Below, in pieces: positions 1 through 10,432 of a stretch of DNA of 64,000 nucleotides (positions are counted from its first letter, which is position 1; each line of letters opens with the position of its first letter). The notes under the pieces are model-generated. The model was not told the origin of the DNA and searched no databases. It saw only the letters and a list, made by a program, of their open reading frames with translations. The stretch is from Enterobacter sichuanensis. Lineage in GTDB: Bacteria; Pseudomonadota; Gammaproteobacteria; Enterobacterales; Enterobacteriaceae. The DNA lies in NCBI RefSeq assembly GCF_002939185.1, contig NZ_POVL01000002.1, positions 124,001 to 188,000 of the forward strand. Direction: 5' to 3'. The position numbers were made by a program, and so were the translations under genes.

Positions 1-995
<995 letters not shown>

Positions 996-1004
996 TCTCC
1001 CTTC

Positions 1005-1036
1005 CCCCCTTTCCGCCCGGAAAGGGGGTTGCTTTT
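1005..1036 (+). terminator. purB intrinsic terminator
   Basis: A C-rich arm at 1005-1014 pairs with a G-rich arm at 1019-1028 around a GCCC loop, followed by TTGCTTTT. It lies 10 bases after the purB stop and just before the PhoP box, separating the two transcription units. Confidence 0.85.
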
Positions 1037-1040
1037 CCCC

Positions 1041-1087
1041 GGTTTACTCAATGTTTATCCCCACAGCAACATAATCAGCGTTAAACT
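1041..1087 (+). promoter_or_regulatory. PhoP box and promoter of phoPQ
   Basis: Direct repeat GGTTTA (1041-1046), five bases, TGTTTA (1052-1057) fits the (G/T)GTTTA-N5-(G/T)GTTTA PhoP box. A -10-like TAAACT lies at 1082-1087, about 24 bases further on, the usual spacing for PhoP-activated promoters. It implies positive autoregulation of phoPQ as in E. coli and Salmonella. Confidence 0.85.
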
Positions 1088-1118
1088 ATTCATACTATTC
1101 ATTCTGGGAGAAAAGATG

Positions 1119-1790
1119 ATGCGCGTACTGGTTGTTGAGGATAACGCATTGCTACGTCATCACCTGAAGGTTCAGCTTCAGGAGATGGGACATCAGGTGG
1201 ACGATGCTGAAGATGCAAAAGAAGCCGATTATTATCTCAATGAACACCTGCCGGATATCGCCATTGTCGATTTAGGGTTGCCCGATGAAGACGGCCTCTC
1301 GTTGATTCGTCGCTGGCGCAGCCATGATGTTTCCCTGCCGGTTCTGGTTCTGACCGCCCGTGAAGGCTGGCAGGATAAAGTCGAGGTGCTCAGCGCGGGA
1401 GCAGATGATTACGTTACCAAACCGTTTCATATTGAAGAGGTGGCGGCCCGCATGCAGGCCCTGCTACGCCGTAACAGCGGACTGGCTTCACAGGTTATCT
1501 CCATCCCGCCTTTCCAGGTTGACCTCTCCCGTCGGGAATTAGCGATCAACGATGAAGTGATCAAGCTAACCGCCTTCGAATACACCATTATGGAAACGCT
1601 GATCCGTAACAGCGGCAAGGTAGTGAGTAAAGATTCCTTAATGCTTCAGCTCTATCCTGATGCCGAACTGCGCGAGAGCCATACCATTGATGTGCTGATG
1701 GGACGTTTACGTAAGAAAATTCAGGCACAGTATCCGCAGGACGTCATTACTACCGTCCGTGGCCAGGGCTATCTGTTCGAACTACGCTAA
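1119..1790 (+). CDS. phoP: Response regulator PhoP
   Basis: OmpR/PhoB-family regulator of the Mg2+, acid and cationic-peptide response. The 223 residues contain a receiver domain (about 1-120) with an acidic pocket from MRVLVVEDN, a phospho-acceptor Asp in [11 protein letters not shown] and a Lys in YVTKPF, then a winged-helix DNA-binding domain to the C-terminus ending GQGYLFELR. Two ATGs are adjacent at 1116 and 1119. I chose 1119 because it gives the standard 223-residue protein and lies 8 bases from GGGAG; 1116 would add one Met. The stop TAA directly abuts the phoQ ATG, so the pair is translationally coupled. Its own promoter carries a PhoP box. Confidence 0.98.
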   Translation: MRVLVVEDNALLRHHLKVQLQEMGHQVDDAEDAKEADYYLNEHLPDIAIVDLGLPDEDGLSLIRRWRSHDVSLPVLVLTAREGWQDKVEVLSAGADDYVTKPFHIEEVAARMQALLRRNSGLASQVISIPPFQVDLSRRELAINDEVIKLTAFEYTIMETLIRNSGKVVSKDSLMLQLYPDAELRESHTIDVLMGRLRKKIQAQYPQDVITTVRGQGYLFELR

Positions 1791-3254
1791 ATGAGACGGA
1801 TCTTGCGCCATATTTTGCCCCTGTCGCTGCGGGTACGTTTTTTACTGGCAACGGCTGCCGTCGTGCTGGTGCTGTCGCTCTCCTACGGCATGGTCGCGCT
1901 GGTGGGTTACAGCGTCAGCTTTGATAAAACCACCTTTCGCCTGTTGCGTGGCGAAAGCAATTTGTTTTATACCCTGGCGAAGTGGGAAAACAACAAAATC
2001 ACCGTCGAGATGCCGGAGAACCTCAACCAGCAGAGCCCCACGCTGGCCCTGATTTATAACGAAAAGGGTAAGCTACTCTGGGCGCAGCGTGATATCCCCT
2101 GGCTGGTCAAAAGCATTCGGCCGGAGTGGCTCAAGACCAACGGATTTCATGAAATTGAAGCCGATCTCAATACCACCAGCTCCCTGATCCGGGAAGATCG
2201 CTCCCTGCAGCAAAAGCTGAATGAGATCCGCGCCGATGATGCCGAAACCGAGATGACGCACTCCGTTGCGATTAATCTCTATCCGGCGACGCTGAACATG
2301 CCGCAGCTGACCATCGTAGTGATCGACACCATTCCGGTCGAGCTTAAGCGCTCCTATATGGTCTGGAGTTGGTTCGTCTATGTGCTTGCGGCGAATCTGC
2401 TGCTGGTGATCCCGCTGCTGTGGGTCGCGGCGTGGTGGAGCCTGCGGCCTATTGAGTCACTGGCGAAAGAGGTTCGCGAGCTGGAGGAACATCATCGCGA
2501 GAAGCTTAATCCGGAAACCACCCGTGAGCTCACCAGCCTGGTACGTAACCTCAACCGCCTGCTGAAAAGTGAACGCGAACGCTATGATAAGTACCGTACC
2601 ACACTGACCGACCTGACCCACAGCCTGAAAACGCCGCTGGCGGTCATGCAAAGTACCCTGCGTTCCATGCGCAGCTCCACGCTGAGCGTGGATGATGCCG
2701 AGCCGGTCATGCTGGAACAGATCAGCCGTATCTCCCAGCAAATTGGCTATTATCTGCACCGCGCCAGTATGCGTTCAGGAAGCGCGCTGCTGAGCCGCGA
2801 ACTGCATCCCGTGGCCCCGCTTCTGGATAACCTCACTTCCGCCCTCAACAAGGTGTATCAGCGTAAAGGGGTCAACATCAGCCTCGATATCTCGCCTGAG
2901 ATAAGTTTTGTCGGTGAGAAAAATGATTTTATGGAAGTGATGGGCAACCTGCTGGATAACGCCTGTAAATACTGTCTGGAGTTCGTGGAAGTGTCTGCAC
3001 GTCAGACCGATAACGAACTGCATATTATCGTTGAGGATGATGGCCCGGGGATCCCGCGCAATAAACGCGATGTGGTGTTCGATCGCGGTCAACGCGCTGA
3101 TACGTTGCGTCCCGGCCAGGGTGTGGGACTCGCCGTGGCCCGGGAGATTGTTGACCAGTACGACGGAAAGATCGAAACCGGCGAAAGTTTGCTGGGCGGC
3201 GCCAGAATGGAGGTCATTTTTGGCCGTCAACAGCCTGCATCGAACGATAGTTAA
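1791..3254 (+). CDS. phoQ: Sensor histidine kinase PhoQ
   Basis: Inner-membrane sensor kinase/phosphatase partnering PhoP, 487 residues. TM1 spans about 17-37, a periplasmic PDC-type sensor 45-190, TM2 about 192-214, then HAMP, dimerisation domain with phospho-acceptor His277 in LTHSLKTPL, and an HATPase domain with N box DNACKY and G boxes DDGPGIP and GQGVGLAV. The gene starts at the base after the phoP stop. The periplasmic acidic patch, which in E. coli reads EDDDDAE at 148-154, is here ADDAETE, so it has fewer consecutive acidic residues and a shifted pattern. Identification is certain; the functional effect of that change is unknown. Confidence 0.98.
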   Translation: MRRILRHILPLSLRVRFLLATAAVVLVLSLSYGMVALVGYSVSFDKTTFRLLRGESNLFYTLAKWENNKITVEMPENLNQQSPTLALIYNEKGKLLWAQRDIPWLVKSIRPEWLKTNGFHEIEADLNTTSSLIREDRSLQQKLNEIRADDAETEMTHSVAINLYPATLNMPQLTIVVIDTIPVELKRSYMVWSWFVYVLAANLLLVIPLLWVAAWWSLRPIESLAKEVRELEEHHREKLNPETTRELTSLVRNLNRLLKSERERYDKYRTTLTDLTHSLKTPLAVMQSTLRSMRSSTLSVDDAEPVMLEQISRISQQIGYYLHRASMRSGSALLSRELHPVAPLLDNLTSALNKVYQRKGVNISLDISPEISFVGEKNDFMEVMGNLLDNACKYCLEFVEVSARQTDNELHIIVEDDGPGIPRNKRDVVFDRGQRADTLRPGQGVGLAVAREIVDQYDGKIETGESLLGGARMEVIFGRQQPASNDS

Positions 3255-3306
3255 CCCGTTCTGTGAAAAATGCGACGATCTCGCAGCCGGGGGGCCGAGC
3301 TTCCGT

Positions 3307-3312
3307 TATAAT
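3307..3312 (+). promoter_or_regulatory. Candidate -10 element for roxA
   Basis: An exact TATAAT sits 34 bases before the roxA start. No good -35 hexamer is visible at 16-18 bases upstream, so this is a tentative promoter call within the 91-base phoQ-roxA gap. Confidence 0.35.
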
Positions 3313-3345
3313 CCGAGTCAGTAAGAGCCTGCGGAATAAAAAAAT

Positions 3346-4467
3346 ATGGATTATCACTTAACACTTAACTGGCCCGAGTTTATTGAACGCTACTGGCAAA
3401 AACGCCCGGTGGTTCTTAAACGCGGGTTCAGCAATTTTGTCGACCCTATCTCCCCTGATGAGCTGGCCGGTCTGGCTATGGAAAACGAAGTCGACAGCCG
3501 CCTGGTCAGCCACCAGGACGGGAAATGGCAGGTCAGCCACGGTCCTTTCGAAAGCTACGATCATCTCGGCGAAAACAACTGGTCGCTGCTGGTGCAGGCG
3601 GTCAACCACTGGCACGAGCCGACGGCCGCATTAATGCGTCCGTTCCGTGCCCTGCCCGACTGGCGCATGGACGATTTGATGATCTCGTTCTCGGTGCCGG
3701 GCGGCGGCGTGGGTCCGCATCTGGACCAGTACGACGTGTTTATTATTCAGGGGACGGGCCGCCGCCGCTGGCGCGTGGGCGAAAAAGTGCCCATGAAGCA
3801 GCACTGCCCGCATCCGGACCTGCTTCAGGTTGATCCGTTTGAAGGGATTATCGACGAAGAGCTGGAGCCGGGTGATATTCTCTACATCCCGCCAGGATTC
3901 CCTCATGAAGGTTATTCCCTGGAAAACTCACTTAACTACTCCGTCGGGTTCCGCGCACCAAGCGGCCGCGAGATGATCAGCGGGTTTGCCGATTACGTTC
4001 TGCAACGCGAGCTGGGCAGCTATCGTTATAGCGATCCGGGTGTGCCTGCGCGCGAGCATCCGGCAGACATCCTGCCTGCGGAGCTCGATAAGCTGCGCGG
4101 CATGATGCTGGATCTGATCAACGAGCCGGAACATTTCAGACAGTGGTTTGGTGAGTTTATCAGCCAGTCTCGTCATGAGCTGGACGTTGCGCCGCCAGAG
4201 CCGCCGTATCAGGCCGACGAAATTTATGATGCCCTTCAGCAGGGCGACAAGCTGGTACGTCTGGGCGGATTGCGCGTGCTGCGCATTGGTGAGGATGTGT
4301 TTGTCAACGGCGAGAAGCTGGACTCCCCGCACCGTCCGGCGCTGGATGCCATTGCCAGCCATCTTGTGTTGACCGCCGAGACCTTTGGCGACGCGCTGGA
4401 GGACCCGTCCTTCCTCGCGATGCTGGCTGCGCTGGTCAACAGCGGGTACTGGTTCTTTGAGGACTGA
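3346..4467 (+). CDS. roxA: Ribosomal protein uL16 arginine hydroxylase RoxA (YcfD)
   Basis: Fe(II)/2-oxoglutarate-dependent JmjC-type oxygenase, 373 residues, which hydroxylates an arginine of ribosomal protein L16. The cupin domain (about 90-215) shows the metal triad His125 and Asp127 in GPHLDQYD and His187 in GFPHEGY; the C-terminal region holds the dimerisation and winged-helix parts known in the family. The start gives the same length as E. coli YcfD. It lies between phoQ and pepT as in E. coli, though here a RAYT element intervenes before pepT. Identification by family and synteny is firm. Confidence 0.96.
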   Translation: MDYHLTLNWPEFIERYWQKRPVVLKRGFSNFVDPISPDELAGLAMENEVDSRLVSHQDGKWQVSHGPFESYDHLGENNWSLLVQAVNHWHEPTAALMRPFRALPDWRMDDLMISFSVPGGGVGPHLDQYDVFIIQGTGRRRWRVGEKVPMKQHCPHPDLLQVDPFEGIIDEELEPGDILYIPPGFPHEGYSLENSLNYSVGFRAPSGREMISGFADYVLQRELGSYRYSDPGVPAREHPADILPAELDKLRGMMLDLINEPEHFRQWFGEFISQSRHELDVAPPEPPYQADEIYDALQQGDKLVRLGGLRVLRIGEDVFVNGEKLDSPHRPALDAIASHLVLTAETFGDALEDPSFLAMLAALVNSGYWFFED

Positions 4468-4478
4468 GTCGCCTTAAC

Positions 4479-4553
4479 GCCCGGTGGCGCTTCGCTTACC
4501 GGGCCTACGATCGTGGGTTTTGTAGGCCGGGTAAGGCGCAGCCGCCACCCGGC
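4479..4553. repeat. REP pair (BIME-like) downstream of roxA
   Basis: Two imperfect palindromes in opposite orientation: 4479-4507 (GCCCGGTGGC ... CCGGGCCTAC) and 4522-4553 (GTAGGCCGGG ... CCACCCGGC). They sit directly beyond the 3' end of the RAYT gene and share the core of the REP on its other side. Confidence 0.85.
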
Positions 4554-4556
4554 TTT

Positions 4557-5048
4557 TTACTTCCGCTCCCCCGCCGCAAAATCCTCGATCTCTCCCGCCC
4601 AATTCACCGGATACACGCCTTCCCGAAGGTCACGATGAAATGTTGAATACGGCCAGTCACTGCCCTTACTGACATAACCGTGTTTTACAGGATTGATGTA
4701 GATGTAATCCACATGCCGCCGGTAGTCCTCTTCGTTACGAATGGTGTGCTCCCAGAAGCGTGGCTGCCAGATGTGGCGCGTGTCGATGATGCGGCTAAAA
4801 GTCTTTTTGATGTCGCGCCAGCGGGCGGAAAAATCACTGTCTCCTTCCGGTAGGGTCCAGATACAGTGCATATGTTCAGGCAAAATAACCCAGGCGTTTA
4901 TGGTGAAGGGCTTCGCACGTTTAACCATTGAGGTGGCGGAACGCAGGCTATCGATATGGTGGGTAAGCAAATCGCTCTGACGATTTTGCAGGTTGACGGT
5001 GAAAAACCAGGTGCCTCCGGGGACGTAATGGCGACGATAGTTTGACAT
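4557..5048 (-). CDS. REP-associated tyrosine transposase (RAYT)
   Basis: A 163-residue Y1-type HUH nuclease of the RAYT/TnpA-REP family (IS200/IS605 superfamily), which in characterised members binds and cuts REP palindromes as single-stranded DNA. The HUH metal motif is seen in PEHMHCIW, and a downstream helix with tyrosines reads RRHVDYIYINPVKHGY, the usual site of the nucleophile. The N-terminal NYRRHYVPGGTWFFT is typical. An in-frame GTG at 5054 exists, but AAGGAG lies 5 bases before the ATG at 5048, so I chose 5048. REPs flank it on both sides in inverted orientation. It appears intact and is absent between roxA and pepT in E. coli K-12. Confidence 0.9.
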   Translation of the reverse strand: MSNYRRHYVPGGTWFFTVNLQNRQSDLLTHHIDSLRSATSMVKRAKPFTINAWVILPEHMHCIWTLPEGDSDFSARWRDIKKTFSRIIDTRHIWQPRFWEHTIRNEEDYRRHVDYIYINPVKHGYVSKGSDWPYSTFHRDLREGVYPVNWAGEIEDFAAGERK

Positions 5049-5068
5049 GGGCACTCCTTTGCCTCAAT

Positions 5069-5100
5069 GCCGGGTGGCGGCTTCGCCTTACCCGGCCTAC
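5069..5100. repeat. REP sequence upstream of RAYT
   Basis: Palindromic GCCGGGTGGCGGCTTCGCCT followed by TACCCGGCCTAC. It is inverted relative to the REP at 4522-4553, so the two bracket the RAYT gene. Confidence 0.85.
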
Positions 5101-5116
5101 ATTTAGCAAAACGCGA

Positions 5117-6340
5117 CTACCGCTTCGCGGTTAACTCCGCAATCCGCACAATCACCTTCACCGCTTTTTCCATCCCTTCCAGGGTGACGAACTCATGTTT
5201 ACCGTGATAGTTGTAGCCACCGGTAAACAGGTTCGGGCACGGCAGTCCCATAAACGACAACTGAGAACCGTCGGTACCGCCACGAATCGGTTTTAATACC
5301 GGTTCAATATCGCAGTCGCGCATGGCCTGCTGGGCAATATCAAGAATATGCGGATGGGCCATCACCTTCTCACGCATATTGTAATAACTGTCTTCGATAA
5401 TAAGCTCGATATAGCAGTCAGGGTGTAAGCCCTTCCCGACCTTTTTGGCGATCTCCATCATCTTGCGCTTGCGCGCCTCAAAGGCTTTGCGATCAAAATC
5501 GCGGATGATGTAGTGCATCTGGGCGCTGTCCACGGTGCCTTTGATGCTGGTCAGGTGATAGAACCCTTCATACCCTTCCGTCTGTTCAGGGCTCTCTTCC
5601 GCCGGGACTTCCGCATGAATTCTGGAGGCCAGCGATAGCGCGTTCACCATGACGCCTTTCGCCGAACCGGGGTGAACATTGTTGCCGACAATTTTGATCG
5701 TCACGGACGCGGCGTTGAAGTTTTCATACTCCAGTTCACCAACGCCGCCGCCATCGACGGTATACGCCCACTGCGCGTTGAAGGCTTCCACGTCGAAATG
5801 TTTTGCGCCTTTACCGACCTCTTCGTCCGGCGTAAAAGCCACCCGGATATCACCGTGGGGGATGTTTTTTTCCTTCAGTACCGCCAGCGCCGTCATGATT
5901 TCCGCAATACCGGCCTTGTCATCCGCCCCCAGCAGCGTTTTCCCGTCGGTGGTGATCAGCGTCTGACCCAGCAGCTGGTGCAGCACCGGGAACATCACCG
6001 GGGAAAGTACCTCGTCACCGATCCCCAGCGCAATGTCGCCGCCACGGTAGTTTTCAACAATCTGCGGGTTCACATGTTTACCGCTAAAGTCCGGAGAGGT
6101 GTCGACATGGGAGATAAAGCCAATCGCGGGAATGTCACCCGGGACATTCGCCGGCAGCGTTGCCATCACAGTGCCTTTTTCGCTTAACGTGACGTTGACC
6201 AGCCCCATGGCGTCAAGCTGCTCTTTAAGCAGGTTTAATAGCTTCCACTGGCCTTCGGTGCTCGGCACCTGGCGGACACCCGGTTTAGATTGGGTATCCA
6301 GCGAAACGTACTGTAAAAAACGCTCAAGTAATTTATCCAT
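5117..6340 (-). CDS. pepT: Peptidase T (tripeptide aminopeptidase)
   Basis: Cytosolic M20B zinc aminopeptidase that releases the N-terminal residue of tripeptides; 407 residues against 408 in E. coli. Dizinc site residues are visible: His78 and Asp80 in ISHVDTSPD, Asp140 in GADDKAG, Glu173-Glu174 in TPDEEVG, Asp196 in TVDGGG, and a late His in YNYHGKHEF. The frame extends upstream to an ATG at 6385, but the start at 6340 ([10 protein letters not shown]) matches the family and has GAGG about 8 bases before it. It is transcribed divergently from potA. In Salmonella pepT is anaerobically induced; I see no convincing FNR palindrome here. Confidence 0.97.
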   Translation of the reverse strand: MDKLLERFLQYVSLDTQSKPGVRQVPSTEGQWKLLNLLKEQLDAMGLVNVTLSEKGTVMATLPANVPGDIPAIGFISHVDTSPDFSGKHVNPQIVENYRGGDIALGIGDEVLSPVMFPVLHQLLGQTLITTDGKTLLGADDKAGIAEIMTALAVLKEKNIPHGDIRVAFTPDEEVGKGAKHFDVEAFNAQWAYTVDGGGVGELEYENFNAASVTIKIVGNNVHPGSAKGVMVNALSLASRIHAEVPAEESPEQTEGYEGFYHLTSIKGTVDSAQMHYIIRDFDRKAFEARKRKMMEIAKKVGKGLHPDCYIELIIEDSYYNMREKVMAHPHILDIAQQAMRDCDIEPVLKPIRGGTDGSQLSFMGLPCPNLFTGGYNYHGKHEFVTLEGMEKAVKVIVRIAELTAKR

Positions 6341-6488
6341 GCAGTCACCCTCACTTTTTGTGACAACATTATCAATAAGCATCAAAACGCAAATATTGCG
6401 TCAGGTCACTTTTATCCCGCAAACGAGAATATTTTCCGTTTATATCGTTACACGTCAGTAAATGTAGCTTATGAATCAGTGACAAGGA

Positions 6489-6517
6489 TTGGCGATTGCT
6501 GGGGATTGCCGTAGAAT
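6489..6517 (+). promoter_or_regulatory. Candidate sigma-70 promoter of potABCD
   Basis: TTGGCG (6489-6494), 17 bases, TAGAAT (6512-6517), placing the transcript start near 6524, about 67 bases before the SD-associated ATG at 6591. Visual match only. Confidence 0.5.
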
Positions 6518-6607
6518 GTCCGCCCTCATTACGAGTCACCAAGGTGGTTACACACAAACCCCGCTTCAGTCTGCTGCCTGAGGCGTCTATATGGGACAGC
6601 GCAAAAA

Positions 6608-7726
6608 TTGAATACACAATCCCGTTCACGTGCGCCGCTGGTGCAACTGGAACGAATTCGTAAAAGTTTTGATGGTAAAGACGTTATTTCCGACCTCAAT
6701 CTCACCATCAATGACGGTGAGTTTCTTACGCTGCTTGGCCCCTCTGGCTGCGGCAAAACCACCGTACTGCGCCTTATCGCCGGGCTGGAAAGCGTCGATA
6801 ACGGTCAAATCCTTCTTGAAAACCAGGATATTACGCGGGTTCCCGCCGAAGATCGTCACGTCAACACGGTCTTTCAAAGCTATGCCCTGTTCCCGCACAT
6901 GACGGTGTTTGAGAACGTGGCGTTTGGCCTGCGGATGCAAAAAACCCCGGCAAACGAGATAGAACCGCGCGTCACCGACGCCCTGCGCATGGTGCAGCTT
7001 GAGACGTTTGCTAAGCGTAAACCGCATCAGCTTTCCGGTGGTCAGCAGCAGCGTGTGGCCATCGCCCGCGCCGTGGTCAATAAACCTCGCCTGCTTCTGC
7101 TGGATGAGTCCCTCTCGGCGCTGGATTACAAACTGCGCAAGCAGATGCAGAACGAACTTAAGGCCCTGCAGCGTAAGCTCGGCATTACCTTTGTCTTCGT
7201 CACTCACGACCAGGAAGAGGCCCTGACCATGTCCGACCGTATCGTGGTGATGCGTGACGGCAAAATCGAGCAGGACGGCACGCCGCGTGAAATTTACGAA
7301 GAGCCGAAGAACCTGTTTGTCGCAAGCTTCATTGGTGAGATCAATATCTTTAACGCCACGGTGATTGAACGTCTGGATGACCAGCGTGTGCGGGCCAGCG
7401 TTGAAGGTCGCGAGTGCAACATCACCGTAAATTTCCCCGTCGAAAAGGGGCAAAAGCTCAACGTTCTGCTGCGCCCGGAAGATCTGCGCGTTGACGAAAT
7501 TCACGGCAACACCGAGGCCGAAGGGCTCATCGGCTATATCCGCGAACGCAACTACAAAGGGATGACGCTGGAATCCGTCGTTGAACTGGAGAACGGCAAA
7601 ATGGTGATGGTCAGTGAGTTCTTTAACGAGGACGACCCGGACTTCGACCACTCTCTCGACCAGAAAATGGTTATCAACTGGGTAGAAAGCTGGGAGGTTG
7701 TGCTGGCTGATGAAGAACACAAGTAA
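6608..7726 (+). CDS. potA: Spermidine/putrescine ABC transporter ATPase PotA (disturbed start)
   Basis: Cytosolic ATPase of the PotABCD polyamine importer. Walker A is GPSGCGKTT, the signature LSGGQQQR, Walker B LLLLDES and the H-loop FVTHDQEEA; the C-terminal third is the TOBE-type regulatory domain. The PotA frame is open only from a TTG at 6608 (372 residues) without its own Shine-Dalgarno. The well-placed GAGG (6580-6583) and ATG (6591) lie in another frame and encode MGQRKN followed by TGA at 6609-6611, which overlaps the TTG. Adding one A to the A5 run at 6603-6607 would fuse the two into 378 residues, the E. coli length. So either a base is missing, or translation restarts at the TTGA overlap. 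It overlaps potB by 17 bases. Confidence 0.9.
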   Translation: MNTQSRSRAPLVQLERIRKSFDGKDVISDLNLTINDGEFLTLLGPSGCGKTTVLRLIAGLESVDNGQILLENQDITRVPAEDRHVNTVFQSYALFPHMTVFENVAFGLRMQKTPANEIEPRVTDALRMVQLETFAKRKPHQLSGGQQQRVAIARAVVNKPRLLLLDESLSALDYKLRKQMQNELKALQRKLGITFVFVTHDQEEALTMSDRIVVMRDGKIEQDGTPREIYEEPKNLFVASFIGEINIFNATVIERLDDQRVRASVEGRECNITVNFPVEKGQKLNVLLRPEDLRVDEIHGNTEAEGLIGYIRERNYKGMTLESVVELENGKMVMVSEFFNEDDPDFDHSLDQKMVINWVESWEVVLADEEHK

Positions 7727-8567
7727 GTTCCAGAATGTGGTGATTGCCACGATCGTCGGTTGGCTTGTGTTGTTTGTCTTTTTACCCAACCTGATGATCA
7801 TCGCCACCAGCTTCCTGACCCGCGATGACGCTAGCTTCGTGTCGCTGGTCTTTACGCTGGACAACTACGCGCGCCTGCTCGATCCGCTCTATTTTGACGT
7901 GCTGCTGCACTCGCTCAATATGGCGCTAATCGCCACGATTGCCTGCCTGGTGCTGGGTTATCCTTTCGCATGGTTCCTCGCGGGTCTGCCGCAAAAGGTG
8001 CGCCCGCTGCTGCTGTTTTTACTGATTGTGCCGTTCTGGACCAACTCACTCATTCGCATCTATGGGTTGAAAATTTTCCTCAGTACCAAAGGCTATCTCA
8101 ACGCGTTTCTGCTGTGGCTGGGGGTAATCGATACCCCGATCCGCATCATGTTTACGCCTGGCGCGGTCATTATCGGTCTGGTCTATATCCTGCTGCCGTT
8201 TATGGTGATGCCGCTCTACTCCAGTATTGAGAAGCTGGATAAACCGCTGCTGGAAGCGGCAAAAGATCTGGGGGCGAATAAGCTGCAGACTTTTATCCGC
8301 ATTATCATCCCGCTGACGATGCCTGGTATTATCGCGGGTTGTCTGCTGGTGATGCTTCCGGCGATGGGGCTTTTCTACGTGTCTGACCTGATGGGCGGCG
8401 CGAAAAACCTGCTGATTGGTAATGTCATCAAGAGCCAGTTCCTGAACATTCGCGACTGGCCGTTCGGCTCCGCCACCAGCATAACGCTAACAGTGGTGAT
8501 GGGTCTGATGCTGCTGGTCTACTGGCGCGCTTCACGACTGCTGAACAAGAAGGTGGAACTCGAATGA
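7710..8567 (+). CDS. potB: Spermidine/putrescine ABC transporter permease PotB
   Basis: One of two inner-membrane permeases of the polyamine importer, 285 residues from the ATG at 7710 (MKNTSKFQ), which overlaps the last codons of potA. About six hydrophobic segments are seen, starting near residues 9-30. The binding-protein-dependent permease EAA loop that contacts PotA is visible as [20 protein letters not shown] (about 190-209). GGGAGG at 7692-7697 lies 12 bases upstream; translational coupling to potA is likely. The frame also opens at 7698, giving four more residues, a start I judge less likely. Confidence 0.96.
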   Translation: MKNTSKFQNVVIATIVGWLVLFVFLPNLMIIATSFLTRDDASFVSLVFTLDNYARLLDPLYFDVLLHSLNMALIATIACLVLGYPFAWFLAGLPQKVRPLLLFLLIVPFWTNSLIRIYGLKIFLSTKGYLNAFLLWLGVIDTPIRIMFTPGAVIIGLVYILLPFMVMPLYSSIEKLDKPLLEAAKDLGANKLQTFIRIIIPLTMPGIIAGCLLVMLPAMGLFYVSDLMGGAKNLLIGNVIKSQFLNIRDWPFGSATSITLTVVMGLMLLVYWRASRLLNKKVELE

Positions 8568-9355
8568 TCGGTCGACTGCTTCGCGGCGGTTTTATGACCG
8601 CCATTTATGCATACCTGTATATCCCGATTATCATTTTGATCGTGAACTCCTTTAACAGCTCGCGTTTTGGTATCAACTGGCAGGGCTTTACCACCGACTG
8701 GTACAGCCTGCTGATGAATAACGACAGCCTGCTGCAGGCCGCGCAGCACTCGCTGACGATGGCGATCTTCTCCGCCACCTTCGCCACGCTGATTGGTTCG
8801 CTCACCGCCGTGGCGTTGTATCGCTACCGATTCCGCGGAAAACCGTTCGTTAGCGGTATGCTGTTTGTGGTGATGATGTCCCCGGACATCGTGATGGCGA
8901 TTTCGCTGCTGGTGCTGTTTATGCTGCTCGGCGTTCAGCTTGGCTTCTGGTCACTGCTGTTTTCCCATATCACCTTCTGCCTGCCGTTTGTGGTGGTGAC
9001 GGTCTTTGCACGCCTGAAAGGGTTCGACGTGCGTATGCTGGAGGCGGCGAAGGATCTGGGTGCCAGCGAGATGACTATCCTGCGCAAAATCATCCTGCCG
9101 CTGGCGATGCCCGCTGTTGCCGCGGGATGGCTGCTTAGCTTTACCCTGTCGATGGATGACGTGGTGGTCTCCTCCTTCGTGACCGGGCCGAGCTATGAAA
9201 TTCTGCCGTTGAAAATTTATTCGATGGTGAAAGTCGGCGTTTCACCTGAGGTGAACGCGCTGGCGACCATTCTGCTGGTGTTTTCGCTGGTTCTGGTGAT
9301 CGCCAGCCAGGTTATTGCTCGTGATAAAACAAAATCTCAGGGGACAATGAAATGA
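8564..9355 (+). CDS. potC: Spermidine/putrescine ABC transporter permease PotC
   Basis: Second inner-membrane permease of PotABCD, 263 residues, with hydrophobic segments starting at about residue 10 (AIYAYLYIPIIILIVNSF) and an EAA motif [20 protein letters not shown] near 175-195. It overlaps potB by the four bases ATGA and potD likewise, so potBCD are translationally linked. Sequence and length match E. coli PotC throughout, apart from the last few residues. Confidence 0.97.
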   Translation: MIGRLLRGGFMTAIYAYLYIPIIILIVNSFNSSRFGINWQGFTTDWYSLLMNNDSLLQAAQHSLTMAIFSATFATLIGSLTAVALYRYRFRGKPFVSGMLFVVMMSPDIVMAISLLVLFMLLGVQLGFWSLLFSHITFCLPFVVVTVFARLKGFDVRMLEAAKDLGASEMTILRKIILPLAMPAVAAGWLLSFTLSMDDVVVSSFVTGPSYEILPLKIYSMVKVGVSPEVNALATILLVFSLVLVIASQVIARDKTKSQGTMK

Positions 9356-10386
9356 AAAAAATGCTCGCCGCTGCGGCGCTGGTGCTTGGCATGGGTGCCG
9401 CGCACGCTGATGACAGCAAAACGCTCTACTTCTATAACTGGACCGAGTATGTGCCGCCGGGACTGCTGGAGCAGTTTACGAAGGAGACGGGCATCAAGGT
9501 TATCTACTCGACCTATGAGTCGAATGAAACCATGTACGCCAAGCTGAAAACCTACAAAGACGGGGCGTACGATCTGGTCGTGCCTTCCACCTACTTTGTC
9601 GACAAAATGCGCAAAGAGGGCATGATTCAGAAGATCGATAAAACAAAGCTGACCAATTTTTCAAATCTCGATCCGGAGATGCTTAACAAACCGTTTGATC
9701 CCAATAACGACTACTCTATTCCGTATATCTGGGGTGCGACCGCGATTGGCGTGAACAGCGATGCCGTCGATCCGAAAACAGTGACAAGCTGGGCCGATCT
9801 GTGGAAACCAGAATACAAAGGCAGTCTGTTGTTAACCGACGATGCGCGCGAAGTGTTCCAGGTGGCGCTGCGCAAGCTGGGCTATTCAGGCAACACGACG
9901 GATCCGAAAGAGATCGAAGCGGCGTATAACGAGCTGAAAAAGCTGATGCCTAACGTGGCGGCATTCAACTCTGATAACCCGGCAAATCCGTATATGGAAG
10001 GCGAAGTGAATCTGGGGATGGTCTGGAACGGCTCTGCCTTTGTCGCCCGTCAGGCCGGCACGCCGCTTGAGGTGGTCTGGCCGAAGGAAGGCGGGATCTT
10101 CTGGATGGATAGCCTCGCTATCCCGGCCAATGCGAAAAACGTGGACGGTGCGATAAAACTTATTAACTTCCTGCTGCGTCCGGACGTGGCGAAACAGGTT
10201 GCTGAGACGATTGGCTACCCAACACCCAACCTGGCTGCGCGCAAGCTGCTTAAGCCTGAGGTGGCGAACGATAAATCGCTTTATCCGGATGCCCAGACCA
10301 TCAGCAAAGGGGAGTGGCAGAATGATGTCGGCGACGCCAGCCGTCTCTACGAAGAGTATTACCAGAAATTAAAAGCGGGCCGATAA
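9352..10386 (+). CDS. potD: Spermidine/putrescine-binding periplasmic protein PotD
   Basis: Periplasmic polyamine-binding protein of 344 residues that delivers spermidine (and putrescine less well) to PotBC. A Sec signal peptide MKKMLAAAALVLGMGAAHA precedes the mature DDSKTLYFYNWTEY. The family's aromatic and acidic ligand-binding positions lie in segments such as NWTEYVPPG, TYESNETMYAKL and EGEVNLGMVWNGS. It starts within the potC stop (ATGA overlap) and ends the operon; a strong hairpin follows. Confidence 0.97.
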   Translation: MKKMLAAAALVLGMGAAHADDSKTLYFYNWTEYVPPGLLEQFTKETGIKVIYSTYESNETMYAKLKTYKDGAYDLVVPSTYFVDKMRKEGMIQKIDKTKLTNFSNLDPEMLNKPFDPNNDYSIPYIWGATAIGVNSDAVDPKTVTSWADLWKPEYKGSLLLTDDAREVFQVALRKLGYSGNTTDPKEIEAAYNELKKLMPNVAAFNSDNPANPYMEGEVNLGMVWNGSAFVARQAGTPLEVVWPKEGGIFWMDSLAIPANAKNVDGAIKLINFLLRPDVAKQVAETIGYPTPNLAARKLLKPEVANDKSLYPDAQTISKGEWQNDVGDASRLYEEYYQKLKAGR

Positions 10387-10398
10387 CGGTATCGCGTT

Positions 10399-10430
10399 CT
10401 TCCTCGCGCCGCCTGCACGGCGTGAGGAAG
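10399..10430. terminator. Hairpin between potD and the convergent EAL-HDOD gene
   Basis: A 13-base-pair stem (10399-10411 with 10418-10430, one G-U) around a six-base loop, in the 46-base gap between convergent genes. Neither strand has a proper T run after it, so it may act as a bidirectional 3'-end structure rather than a classical intrinsic terminator. Confidence 0.6.
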
Positions 10431-10432
10431 GA

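Noticed and set aside
6370-6386. FNR-like TTGAT-GCTT-ATTGA on the minus strand upstream of pepT
   Set aside because: Only eight of ten positions match, one half-site is poor, and it sits where the -10 region should be; not reported as a site.
6626-7864. 412-codon minus-strand frame opposite potA
   Set aside because: Shadow of the potA reading frame with no domain features.
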